A stretch of DNA of 33,108 bases from Kiritimatiellia bacterium. GTDB taxonomy: Bacteria > Verrucomicrobiota > Kiritimatiellia > SS1-B-03-39 > UBA6053. The stretch covers positions 19,648 to 52,755 of the forward strand of contig JAPYUI010000003.1 of assembly GCA_029936175.1 (NCBI GenBank). Direction: 5' to 3'. The notes under the pieces were generated by a model. It was not told the origin of the DNA, ran no database searches, and saw nothing but the letters and a program-made list of their open reading frames with translations. Each line of letters begins with the position of its first letter. The stretch's first letter is position 1. A program made the position numbers and the translations under genes. Shown in pieces: positions 1 to 9,815 of the stretch.

Positions 1-400
1 CCCAGCGAAAGGCCAGGGGCGTGGTCAGGATCACGATATCGCCCGGCTTGAGGCAATCCATGGCCTTCTTGTAGGCAGCAAAGCCGAGAAAACGCTGGTC
101 TTCAGGCACGTCGAAGCGATCAGGCTGGTCCTTGAACTTGTGCGCCAGCGACTGGTAGCTGCGATCGAGTTTGTGCTCAAAGACATCGGCCATGGCCACC
201 ATCTTGGTCGGGGCATTGGGGACGGATATCGCCTGGGCAGCCGCCCCGCCGCCCCGGCCACCGGTACCAACAATGGCCACCTGGATCGTATTACCGGTCT
301 CCTGGCCCAGTACATGTGGAACGGCAACGCCCGACAAAGCGGAGATGCCGGTGGCTTTCATGAAGGTGCGTCGCGTTTTCTCGGGGGCTTTCTCACTCAT
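1..400 (-). CDS. Gfo/Idh/MocA family oxidoreductase, N-terminal part (runs off left edge)
   Basis: Only the first 133 codons lie in the window. The ATG at 400 opens with MSEKAPEKTRRTFMKATG, a twin-arginine (RRTFMK) signal followed by a short hydrophobic stretch ending near VPHVLG, so the protein is probably exported by Tat. The mature part starts with a Rossmann strand and glycine loop (VAIVGTGGRGGGAA, about residues 42-55), followed by the TKMVAMADVF strand that places an acidic residue near the NAD(P) ribose, as in Gfo/Idh/MocA enzymes. Verrucomicrobia and Planctomycetes carry many Tat-exported paralogues of this family, mostly of unknown sugar or polyol substrate. The catalytic EKP-type motif would lie outside the window. 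It is co-directional with and downstream of the sulfatase (71-nt gap), which fits a polysaccharide-use setting but does not name a substrate. Confidence 0.85.
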   Translation of the reverse strand, partial: MSEKAPEKTRRTFMKATGISALSGVAVPHVLGQETGNTIQVAIVGTGGRGGGAAAQAISVPNAPTKMVAMADVFEHKLDRSYQSLAHKFKDQPDRFDVPEDQRFLGFAAYKKAMDCLKPGDIVILTTPLAFRW

Positions 401-471
401 GCATGCGGATTGTAGGGAACGGCCTGTGCAGGTCGACAAAAAACGACCGCCGGATGCGCCACACGGCCGGG

Positions 472-2898
472 CTAGTCGACAAAGACACGATAGTAGCGAC
501 GCCCGAGGGCCGCAGGGGGATCCGTGAACGTGTACTCGATGCGATGACCAATCGTGATTAAATCGTCCACGATCAAGGTCCAGTTCTCCAGGTCGCTGGA
601 AGCCTCCAGGCCAAAGGTATGGCCGGGAATCGCCGGCCAGCTCAGCCGCATACCGGTTGGAGGATTTATCACGACCGGCTCGACCATGCGAAATTGCTCG
701 TCCCGCGGCACGGCGACCGGGTCAACGCCGGGCGGTGGGGCACTGAGTGGGGTCCCGCTTGCGCGCACCGTGGGATAGGATGGTGCCCAGTCCGGCTCAT
801 CCCGGGTCAACCACTGGGTGATGGTTTCCGCCAGGTCCTCCGCGGCGGATTGATTCAGCAGCCACTTCCAGTAATCACCGTCCAGGAGGTCCTTCGTCTC
901 GGAGAGATCCTGGCTCAGGTTGTACATCTCCCGCTTCCCGTCCTCATAATAATAGATCATCTTGTAGCGTGCCCCGGCGATATCCTTGATCACCGTCGAC
1001 GAGGGCCAGGCGCGCGTGTCAAGATAACCGGGGAAATGATAAACGATGGCCTCGCGGGAACGCGGGGTCGCGGGAGCGCGCAGGTGATCGGCGAAGGACA
1101 TGCCGTCGAGCACCTGGTCGGTCGGTTCAGCGGCCCCGGCCAAGGCCAGGAAGGTCGGATAAAAATCAACCGGATGAACCAGCGTATCCGTGCGGGTATC
1201 CGCGGGAATCTCTCCTGGCCAGCGCACCATGAACGGCACCCGGATCCCGCCCTCGTAAAAGCTCCCCTTGCGCTCGCGCAGCGGCGTATTATCCGTCGGC
1301 CCGATGAACCCGCCGTTGTCAGACGCAAAAATAAGCACCGTGTCTGCGACCATGCTGTCGTTGGTGCTCCCGTCGCCATCCGGATCATCGAGGTAGTCCA
1401 TTATCCGCCCGACCGCCTGGTCCATGGAGTCGACCTGGCTCGCATAGTTGGCATGGTCATGGCCCCCATCCGGCGGTTTCACCTGGTACTTGGGCGGGAG
1501 ATCCGGACGGGGCTGGATGGGTGAGTGGACGGCATAAAGGTGAAATTGCATGTAGACCGGGTAGTCCGCATGGAGGCCACTGCGATGGTCGTTCATGAAA
1601 TCGACAAAGGCATCCCCCATCGCGTCCGTGAGGTGCTTGTCGGTCCCGGCAAGCGCGTTCGTATCCGCGAAGCCGCGGTCGGCCAGGTAGGCACTCGTGT
1701 ACGGTGAGGCATAGGGGTCCAGTTCCGGCCCGATATTCCCGCCAAAGGTTCCGCTGGAGGCGAAATAGCTTCCGGGTGCCCCATTCGCCTGGCCCCCGTA
1801 GTTAAAATCGAAGCCCTGGTTGAGCGGCAGGGTTGCCGATCCGCCCTCGTGGCCCCCGACATGGAACTTGCCGAAGTGGGCGGTGATATAGCCGGCATCC
1901 CGCATCGCCTCGGCCAGGTTATCCGTATCGGCCGGCACGTCCTCGTTCTGCGAAGGACCTACCAGGATCGGGGTCCCATTCCCCCGGTTCAGGTTGTTTA
2001 CGTTGTACACGCCATTCCCCGCCCGCGGCGCGTACTGGCCGCTGAACAGGGCCGCACGGGTCGGGGCACAATTCGGGTGCATGTAACAGGACGTGAAGCA
2101 CAGGCTCTGGTCCGCCAGTCGGGCCACGTTGGGCGTCTCATAAAAAGCGGAGCCATTCCCGAGGTTGGGCTTGCCCGTGGAAAGGTCGGTCCAGCCCAGG
2201 TCATCGGCCAGAATCATGATGATGTTCGGCCCGGTGGAGGCCGGGGGGCGCGTGACCTGGCCCGGCAGCTCCACGGTGATGCTCTCGACCATGAAGCCGC
2301 CCCCGGTGGTCGCGCTCGCCGTGGACGAGATACTGAACACCGTCCCGGTGGAAACCACGAGGGGGGCCTGTCCAGCGACCCCAAAGGGCACCGTATTCGG
2401 CCCGTTTGCCCCCCCGGTGCTTGCCCATTTCAAGCGCGGGATGGGTGAAGCCTCGATGCTGTAATCCCCGCTGTAGCCACTCAGGCCCGAGAAGGGGTCC
2501 GGCCCGGACTCCAGCCGCATGCGCAATTGCTCGCTACCGTTTGACGCGTTAAAGGACCGCAGGCGGATCTCTGTAATCTCCACGGGATGATTAAAAGAGA
2601 GCAACAGCAGCTCATCGCGGGTATTGGCGATGCGTGGCCCCTCTCCTCCACCGGGATCATCCGACGACTGGATCCCCAGGTAAAGCCCCGACGCATTCGC
2701 AGCCAGCAGGGCGTTCGAATTCGTCGAAGCATCTTCCAGGGCGGCGGTAACGGTCAGGTTCGTGCCGTGCAGGGAAAAGGTTTTGCTGACCAGGCCGACA
2801 TAGGCCTCCGCATGGTGGTCGAAGACAAAGGTCTCGGCCGCGAGCAAGCAAAGCGGGGAAAAGACCAGGATAAGCGGGCCGGTGAAACACCTGTTCAT
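472..2898 (-). CDS. Exported sulfatase (FGly-dependent, arylsulfatase family)
   Basis: An 808-residue sulfatase that hydrolyses sulfate esters, probably on extracellular or periplasmic polysaccharide. I chose the ATG at 2898 because it gives a clean signal peptide (MNRCFTGPLILVFSPLCLLAA); the frame stays open further upstream but would run through the thiC riboswitch region. Residues about 22-215 form an extra beta-rich domain with no catalytic motif. The sulfatase core starts at IIMILADDLGW (metal ligands D232, D233). The maturation motif CAPTR (C277, R281) is the Cys-type C-x-P-x-R signature, so an FGly-generating enzyme should activate it. Further expected residues are K344 and H346, H458, D527-N528 and K544. 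The last 60 residues (LSWP...LENW...RYYRVF) form a C-terminal module also seen in the LamG protein at the right edge. The sulfated substrate cannot be read from sequence. Confidence 0.93.
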   Translation of the reverse strand: MNRCFTGPLILVFSPLCLLAAETFVFDHHAEAYVGLVSKTFSLHGTNLTVTAALEDASTNSNALLAANASGLYLGIQSSDDPGGGEGPRIANTRDELLLLSFNHPVEITEIRLRSFNASNGSEQLRMRLESGPDPFSGLSGYSGDYSIEASPIPRLKWASTGGANGPNTVPFGVAGQAPLVVSTGTVFSISSTASATTGGGFMVESITVELPGQVTRPPASTGPNIIMILADDLGWTDLSTGKPNLGNGSAFYETPNVARLADQSLCFTSCYMHPNCAPTRAALFSGQYAPRAGNGVYNVNNLNRGNGTPILVGPSQNEDVPADTDNLAEAMRDAGYITAHFGKFHVGGHEGGSATLPLNQGFDFNYGGQANGAPGSYFASSGTFGGNIGPELDPYASPYTSAYLADRGFADTNALAGTDKHLTDAMGDAFVDFMNDHRSGLHADYPVYMQFHLYAVHSPIQPRPDLPPKYQVKPPDGGHDHANYASQVDSMDQAVGRIMDYLDDPDGDGSTNDSMVADTVLIFASDNGGFIGPTDNTPLRERKGSFYEGGIRVPFMVRWPGEIPADTRTDTLVHPVDFYPTFLALAGAAEPTDQVLDGMSFADHLRAPATPRSREAIVYHFPGYLDTRAWPSSTVIKDIAGARYKMIYYYEDGKREMYNLSQDLSETKDLLDGDYWKWLLNQSAAEDLAETITQWLTRDEPDWAPSYPTVRASGTPLSAPPPGVDPVAVPRDEQFRMVEPVVINPPTGMRLSWPAIPGHTFGLEASSDLENWTLIVDDLITIGHRIEYTFTDPPAALGRRYYRVFVD

Positions 2899-2983
2899 AC
2901 CTGGAATAAAGCACAATGGAAATTCCCTGTCCACCTCGGCTGTACCACTTGACTCCGCCCCATGCATCCGCCATCGTCTACCT

Positions 2984-5017
<2,034 letters not shown>

Positions 5018-5035
5018 AAGCGGTAGAACACAGCG

Positions 5036-5055
5036 GGGAGGACGGGAGCCCTCCC
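5036..5055 (+). terminator. GC-rich hairpin after thiC, possible terminator
   Basis: GGGAGG (5036-5041) can pair with CCTCCC (5050-5055) 19 nt after the thiC stop, between converging genes. There is no U-run on either strand, so intrinsic termination is unproven; it could be a roadblock or simply an RNA 3' end stabiliser. Confidence 0.3.
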
Positions 5056-5069
5056 GCACACCCGGGGCC

Positions 5070-5495
5070 TTAGTTCTGCTGGATTGACTCGATATACAAG
5101 ACGAGCTCAAGCAGGTTCCCGCTGACCAGCGATTCGCGCTCGATTGCCTCCACCTCGATGCGGGCAAACTGTTTTCCCCAGACCGGGATGACCCGTGGGC
5201 AGGGATCTCCTGGCGACCGTCAATGAACCGTGCGAGTTCGACGGAGGAGAACTGGCCATTACGCCGGCGGGCGAAGGTGCGGAGATCCGGAGGTGGATGC
5301 TTCAGCAATTGAGCAATCGGTGCCTTTCCGGAGGCATCCGTCCCATGGCAGGAACTGCAATACCTGTGAAAGAGGGTTTCTCCTGGAACGGACGTGTCTT
5401 CCACCGGCCTTCGCGGGGAATCGGTTTTTTCGGGGGGCGGTCACACATCCGGAAAGCATCAAGCCAGCAAGTCCGGCAGTACGTATCCTTTTCAT
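5070..5495 (-). pseudogene. c-type cytochrome lipoprotein, interrupted by two compensating frameshifts
   Basis: Three reading frames join into one sensible 141-codon protein. The ATG at 5495 starts a lipoprotein signal (MKRIRTAGLAGLMLSGC, lipobox LSGC, C17). One extra base in the homopolymers at 5425-5437 (a run of six T and one of six G on the plus strand) shifts into the frame coding VEDTSVPGETLFHRYCSSCHG, which holds the haem-binding CxxCH (C46, C49, H50). One missing base near CCC 5192-5194 shifts back into GVIPVWGKQFARIEVEAI and ends at a TAA at 5070-5072. The two changes cancel, so the total length is a multiple of three. The fold matches small single-haem cytochromes with the IDGR...AHG...PVWG ending. 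The usual axial Met before PVWG appears to be Ile. It is either a recent pseudogene or two homopolymer errors in the read; the sequence alone does not decide. Confidence 0.75.
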
Positions 5496-5522
5496 ATACT
5501 GTTGCCCTTTTATGGGATGCCT

Positions 5523-5963
5523 TTAGAGGCTGAGGAAAGAGGTATCCTTGGAATCGGGCTCTTCCACCGCCTGCTCCTTGGTTGGATCGACAAAGACCTG
5601 ATACAGGTTTCCCCGCTCGGAATCGTAAACGTACTTCTTTCCGGGCGGAGCTTTCGGGAGTTCGGTCACATACTGGTGCTTGATCAACTCATGCAGGTTC
5701 GTCGGGACGCGTCCAATCTCCAACTGAAACCGGTAGATACGCTGGCGCAAAGCGAAGACCTTTTCGTCCTCCGGCGCATTCTCCCGGCGGTCCTTCATGC
5801 GCTTCCGGTAATCAACATTGGCGATCTCATTCGTGTCGACGTTGGTGATTTCAGGGTCCGCATTACGCGTCGCACGTGCCCGCTCACTCCTGGAGCACGC
5901 AGCCAGCAAAAGCGAGAGGGCGATTATGCCCGGTAGCACCATATGTTTCATACCTTCAATCAT
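5523..5963 (-). CDS. Lipoprotein with GspG-like C-terminal segment, function unknown
   Basis: A small lipoprotein with signal peptide MKHMVLPGIIALSLLLAAC and lipobox LAAC. I favour the ATG at 5963 because AAGGG lies 4 nt upstream; the ATG at 5951 (MKHMVL) gives the neatest signal peptide but its AAGG is only 1 nt away. After a charged linker, the segment LRQRIYRFQLEIGRVPTNLH...LPKAPPGKKYVYDSERGNLYQV resembles the C-terminal part of type II pseudopilin GspG proteins (the x-GRVP-x-NLxEL pattern and the P-GKxYxY-D-xxG turn), without the prepilin cleavage motif. Similar stand-alone lipoproteins are frequent in Verrucomicrobia and have no defined function. It lies between the broken cytochrome gene and a membrane protein gene, all on the minus strand. 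A role in envelope assembly is only a guess. Confidence 0.75.
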   Translation of the reverse strand: MIEGMKHMVLPGIIALSLLLAACSRSERARATRNADPEITNVDTNEIANVDYRKRMKDRRENAPEDEKVFALRQRIYRFQLEIGRVPTNLHELIKHQYVTELPKAPPGKKYVYDSERGNLYQVFVDPTKEQAVEEPDSKDTSFLSL

Positions 5964-5990
5964 CCTACCCTTGATAACCCGATCCATCCA

Positions 5991-6656
5991 TCACATTTCC
6001 AGCAGTTTCCCACACTTTTTCCAACACTTGTACATACTGGTCAGGGTCAATGTAAACGGCATGATCAAAACCGCTATCAGCCAGGGGTAGAGTTTCATGC
6101 GCGGCAGCGAAGCCCCGCCCGCATGAACGTAATGGATGAGCAGATAACCCGTCATCCCGATGACAAGGGTGACCAGCAGGCCCATGGTCAGCCAGGCACA
6201 CAGCAAGGCTTCCACCTTGAAATAGTCGTCCTGGCACAAGCTCGCGAATTCCGCCGCAAGGTGATTCAGGATGATCAGAAGCCAGGTAACCGTGATCGCC
6301 ATTGCGAGCACATTTACCGCGTAGAACACCACCGTCGGGACCGCCAACCACCAGTAGAGAAAAGGGATAAAATACAGCTGCAACATCGCCAGGGCAAAGG
6401 CGGTGGTCACCTTGCGATCCCAGGTGGCGCATACAGGCCTGACGGTGTACAAGGTGCCAATCCCCCAGAAGATCAGGATCAGGCCACAGGCGAAGGAGGG
6501 AATTGCCGGCAGGGGAATATTCATGTAATGCGAGAAACCCAAGCCGCAAACAAGGATACCGAAAACCACCCGGGAGAACCCCGCAGACAAGCGGAGAACT
6601 TGGTGGTGGTTCAGCACCGGACGGCCCTTACGCGTCATATGTGCATGCATGTGCAA
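5991..6656 (-). CDS. Multi-spanning integral membrane protein, unknown family
   Basis: I do not recognise this 221-residue protein. It has a short basic His-rich N-terminus (MHMHAHMTRKGRPVLNHHQ) and about five hydrophobic segments: near VVFGILVCGLGF, IPSFACGLILIFWGIGTLY, AFALAMLQLYFIPFLYWWL with VPTVVFYAVNVLAMAITVTWLLI, ALLCAWLTMGLLVTLVIGMTGYLL, and LYPWLIAVLIMPFTLTL. The C-terminus is short and basic (YKCWKKCGKLLEM). No catalytic or transport motif stands out. A start at the second Met (MHAH or MTRK) is equally possible, as no clear Shine-Dalgarno is visible. It is flanked by two small lipoprotein genes in the same direction (27-nt gap on each side), so the three may form an envelope-related operon. 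Confidence 0.75.
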   Translation of the reverse strand: MHMHAHMTRKGRPVLNHHQVLRLSAGFSRVVFGILVCGLGFSHYMNIPLPAIPSFACGLILIFWGIGTLYTVRPVCATWDRKVTTAFALAMLQLYFIPFLYWWLAVPTVVFYAVNVLAMAITVTWLLIILNHLAAEFASLCQDDYFKVEALLCAWLTMGLLVTLVIGMTGYLLIHYVHAGGASLPRMKLYPWLIAVLIMPFTLTLTSMYKCWKKCGKLLEM

Positions 6657-6682
6657 GCCCGCCCTTCATCCGCGCAAGCGCC

Positions 6683-7150
6683 CTAGTTCATAACCTCGAA
6701 CTCGATGACCTTTCCCTTGAAAAAAACGACGCGTCTCCTCTCGTAGGTCTCGTACTGGATCACTGGCGTGTATTGATACACCGGATAGTGATAATGTCCA
6801 CGGTTGCCACGACGCGTGGGAGGACAGTAGACCGATCCGGGGGGGTAGTAGAGGGTACTGCTCACCTGCTTGGTCCGTGTCCCCAGGTACGTCCAGATTT
6901 CCGAGGCACCCGCCTCGCTTGTCCGCTCCTTGAGCTGCTGCGGGCGGCCAAGCGCGACCAGGACCATGTCCCTATCGAAGCCCATCTGGATTTTTCCCGC
7001 TTGAACCTGTTGCTGCGTCTCCGGTGGCCAGGCATTAAACATTTCCTGGTTTGCGCTAATTCGCTTGCCCACCGTTTCACACGAACACAACCCCATCGCC
7101 AGGACAGCGACCATCAAACATTTCTCAAGTATCCGTATCGCCATATTCAT
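6683..7150 (-). CDS. BamE/SmpA-like lipoprotein
   Basis: I set the start at the ATG at 7150 (MNMAIRILEKCLMVAVLAMGLCSC), which gives a lipoprotein signal with a Cys at its end; the ATG at 7144 has an AGGTGG 6 nt upstream and may be the true start. The frame is open further upstream but without a signal. The mature protein has the BamE/SmpA-type pattern: a helical QQVQAGKIQMGFDRDMVLVALGRP stretch (the usual I-x-x-G-M-x-x-x-x-V-x-x-xLGxP block), then EIWTYLG. The remainder is a Tyr-, Pro- and Arg-rich stretch and a final beta strand (RRVVFFKGKVIEFEVMN). BamE itself belongs to the outer-membrane beta-barrel machine, but this domain is also found in many unrelated lipoproteins, so the role is not assigned. 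It diverges from the arsM-like gene across a 209-nt gap. Confidence 0.8.
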   Translation of the reverse strand: MNMAIRILEKCLMVAVLAMGLCSCETVGKRISANQEMFNAWPPETQQQVQAGKIQMGFDRDMVLVALGRPQQLKERTSEAGASEIWTYLGTRTKQVSSTLYYPPGSVYCPPTRRGNRGHYHYPVYQYTPVIQYETYERRRVVFFKGKVIEFEVMN

Positions 7151-7265
7151 CCACCTGTTGGAACGTCTTATCTTCGCTACCAACAACCCAAGCCCGGTCA
7201 AGCATTGAACCTGGAATAGCGCCCGAGGCACGTGGATGCCAGTATACACCGGTACGCGCCTGACA

Positions 7266-7284
7266 CGGCAACTAAATGTTGCCG
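7266..7284. promoter_or_regulatory. 19-bp perfect dyad between the BamE-like gene and arsM, possible operator
   Basis: CGGCAAC (7266-7272) and GTTGCCG (7278-7284) are perfect inverted repeats around TAAAT. The dyad lies 76 nt before the arsM-like start and 116 nt from the BamE-like start. The size suits a dimeric repressor such as an ArsR/SmtB member, but no regulator gene is nearby. It could equally form an RNA hairpin. A second small hairpin (CTGA-TTTG-TCAG, 7291-7302) follows. Confidence 0.35.
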
Positions 7285-7359
7285 AATCTTCTGATTTGTC
7301 AGCCGGCAAGAATCCTGCTAGTGCTACGGATTCATCCAAGCCAGCCCCGGAGATTGACC

Positions 7360-8454
7360 ATGAGTCAGGATCTACCCCAGGTACAGGAAGACATTGAAAA
7401 CGAAGTTATTCGCCGATACGCGGAAGGTGCCCAGGAGGTCGAAGCCAGCCTGTGCTGCCCGGTATCGTATGATGACAGCTACCTGAAGATTCTCCCGCAA
7501 GAGATTATCGACAAGGATTACGGCTGCGGAGATCCCTCCAAGTATGCAGTGCCGGGCGACACCGTCCTGGACCTCGGATCGGGCGGGGGGAAAATCTGCT
7601 ATATTCTTTCCCAGTTAGTCGGAGCCAAGGGCAAGGTCATCGGCGTGGACTTCAACGATACCATGCTCGCCCTCGCTCGCAAGTACCTGGACGAAATGGC
7701 TGAAAAGGTCGGCTATGCCAATGTCGAATTTCGCAAAGGCAAAATCCAGGATCTCGGGCTCGACTTCGACCGGGCGGAAGCCTTCCTGGAAGCCCACCCG
7801 GTCGCCCAGGCCGACGGCCTACAGAAATATGAAGTCGAATGCGAACGCCTGCGTCGCGAGGAACCACTCATCGAGACCAACAGCATCGACCTCATTGTTT
7901 CCAATTGTGTCCTCAACCTGGTGAAGCCCGAAGACAAGTTGGACCTGTTCCGGGATATGTACCGCGTCACCGCCCCCGGTGGTCGCGCCGTCATCTCGGA
8001 CATTGTCTGCGACCGCGACCCCGGCCCGGAGATCCTCGCCGACCCCGAACTGTGGAGTGGCTGTATCGCCGGGGCCTTCCGGGAGGACCGCTTTATCGAT
8101 ATGTTCGCCGAGGCCGGCTTCCAGGGGATGGAAATCCTCGTGCGCCAGGATGAACCCTGGCGCGTCATCGACGACGTCGAGTTCCGCTCAATGACCGTAC
8201 GCGCATGGAAACCCCAGGCCTCGCTCTCGCTGGAGACGAAACAAATGCAGGTCGTCTACGCCGGACCCTGGCACCAGGCAACCGACGATCGAGGGCGCAC
8301 TTTTACCCGCGGGCAACGCACCGGCATCAGTGAAGCCGAATACCAACAGATTCTCGACGGAAAATCTGCCCTGGCCGGCCACCTGATTCCCGTGGATGGG
8401 GGAAACTCCTCCAGCAGCGGGTGCTGCGAGTCCGGCGGATCGGCCTGCTGCTAG
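7360..8454 (+). CDS. arsM: Arsenite S-adenosylmethionine methyltransferase-like protein
   Basis: The ATG at 7360 has a GGAG 7 nt upstream and gives 364 residues. The class I SAM fold is clear: DLGSGGGK (71-78) is motif I, VDFND follows as the motif II acidic site, and PGGRAVISD (207-214) lies after it. The Cys set expected for ArsM enzymes is present: C56 (YGCGDP), C183 (SNCVLNL) and C235 (SGCIAGA); these hold As(III) during stepwise methylation. The C-terminal region with VVYAGPWHQATDDRGRTFTRGQR is the extra domain found in long ArsM forms. Two features are unusual: an insert of about 40 residues between motif III and the C183 strand (about 134-172), and a tail with paired cysteines (C355, C356, C363, C364), plus a CC pair at 32-33. 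Such pairs suggest metal or metalloid capture. Substrate is inferred from the family. Confidence 0.85.
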   Translation: MSQDLPQVQEDIENEVIRRYAEGAQEVEASLCCPVSYDDSYLKILPQEIIDKDYGCGDPSKYAVPGDTVLDLGSGGGKICYILSQLVGAKGKVIGVDFNDTMLALARKYLDEMAEKVGYANVEFRKGKIQDLGLDFDRAEAFLEAHPVAQADGLQKYEVECERLRREEPLIETNSIDLIVSNCVLNLVKPEDKLDLFRDMYRVTAPGGRAVISDIVCDRDPGPEILADPELWSGCIAGAFREDRFIDMFAEAGFQGMEILVRQDEPWRVIDDVEFRSMTVRAWKPQASLSLETKQMQVVYAGPWHQATDDRGRTFTRGQRTGISEAEYQQILDGKSALAGHLIPVDGGNSSSSGCCESGGSACC

Positions 8455-8534
8455 CCGGGCGGAGTGAACATGGTGATGACAGCCAAAACGAAGCAGCAGC
8501 CTCCCGCGTGCCCATGGCAGGCCAGGCACCACGC

Positions 8535-9746
8535 ATGAATAAAGCGCTCCACGGCCACCCCGCCTGGATCGGTATCGTCTACTTTCTCGTCGCGGCCACC
8601 CCGGGATTCTGGTTTCCGGTCGTGTCCAACATCCTGAAAGCCCAGGGCTGGAGCCACATCATCACCTGGACCTTTCTCGTCCCTCCCCTGGTCGGGATGA
8701 TCTCTCCCCTGCTTTTCGCCGCGCGGGCAGACCAGCACATTCCCGCGGAAAAACTACTCGCCGGCATTCTACTCGTCGGCTCGCTCTTTCTCTACCTGGC
8801 CTTTCACGAGCTCGAACGCGGGCTTTATCCGGAACGCTTCCTGATCTTTATCGCCATCACCGCTTTAATCACCGCACCCGCCTGGTCCCTGCTGACCACG
8901 ATCACCTTCACCTGGGTAGACAAGGGCAAGGGGAGTTTTGGCATATATCGGGTCTGGGCGACCCTGGGCTGGATGGCTGCCGGATGGATCGTGAGCAGCC
9001 TGGCGCTCGACACCTCCGCCTCAACCGGGAAACTCGCGGTCATTACCCGCATCATCGCGGCCGCCGCTTGCCTCATGCTTCCCAGCACCCCGCCAGGAGG
9101 TAAAGCCTCCAAGCGGTGGCGGGATTCCCTTGGCCTAAGCGCCCTGAAACTCATGCGTGAGCGGGACATCGCGGTATTTCTTATTATCAGCTGCCTGTTC
9201 TCCATCCCACTCGCCGCTTTTTACATGCATACCCCGCCGATGCTGCAGGAACTTGGGGTCAAAAGCGTCGCGGCGACCCTGACTATTGGCCAGGTGACCG
9301 AAGTCTTCGCGATCCTCGCGATCACCACCGTGATGGGCAAATGTCGCATCAAGTGGCTGCTACTCTTCGCGATCCTGTGCGGCGCGGCACGTTACGCCCT
9401 GTATGCCATCGCAACACGTCAGGGCTCCGTGCCCATGGCGATCATCGGCATCGCCTTCCACGGCCTGTGCTGGACCTTCTTCTACGAAGCCGGCCGCATC
9501 TTCCTCGACAGAAAAGTCTCCCTGGCCTTCCGCAGCCAGATCCAGGCATTGATGGGAATGTTCAGCGGAAGCCTCGGCAGTATCGCCGGCACCCTGGTCA
9601 CCGGGGCCCTGTACAACGGCATGGTGGTGGACGGAGTGCCCGGTTGGCCCGCTTACTGGTGGTTGCTCACCGGGATGATTATCCTCTGCGCTATTGGATT
9701 TCTCCTGGGCTATAAAGGTAACCCGGCGGGTCACGGGTCGGGATGA
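8535..9746 (+). CDS. MFS transporter, nucleoside:H+ symporter (NupG/XapB-like) family
   Basis: I chose the ATG at 8535 (MNKALHGHPAW), with an AGG 8 nt upstream; the frame is open back into the arsM end, and an ATG at 8514 is another option. The product has 403 residues and about 12 hydrophobic segments. Two blocks match the nucleoside proton symporter branch: IYRVWATLGWMAAGWIVSS after TM4-5 (the R-x-WGTxG block of NupG) and the late FFYEAGRIFLDRKVS...RSQIQALMGMFSGSLGSIAGT block. In NupG such residues support nucleoside import. Here only the family is clear; the substrate and direction are not. The gene follows the arsM-like gene by 80 nt on the same strand and may be co-transcribed with it. 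Confidence 0.82.
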   Translation: MNKALHGHPAWIGIVYFLVAATPGFWFPVVSNILKAQGWSHIITWTFLVPPLVGMISPLLFAARADQHIPAEKLLAGILLVGSLFLYLAFHELERGLYPERFLIFIAITALITAPAWSLLTTITFTWVDKGKGSFGIYRVWATLGWMAAGWIVSSLALDTSASTGKLAVITRIIAAAACLMLPSTPPGGKASKRWRDSLGLSALKLMRERDIAVFLIISCLFSIPLAAFYMHTPPMLQELGVKSVAATLTIGQVTEVFAILAITTVMGKCRIKWLLLFAILCGAARYALYAIATRQGSVPMAIIGIAFHGLCWTFFYEAGRIFLDRKVSLAFRSQIQALMGMFSGSLGSIAGTLVTGALYNGMVVDGVPGWPAYWWLLTGMIILCAIGFLLGYKGNPAGHGSG

Positions 9747-9815
9747 AGAGCAGGAAAATCCTCCCTTGTACCGCTTGGCCAACTGCGCTACCCTTTTCTC
9801 AACCGGAGAAACCCC

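Noticed and set aside
9763-9797. Minus-strand text resembling the D-arm of a tRNA (GTAGCGCAGTTGG)
   Set aside because: No acceptor, anticodon or T-arm pairing can be completed around it.
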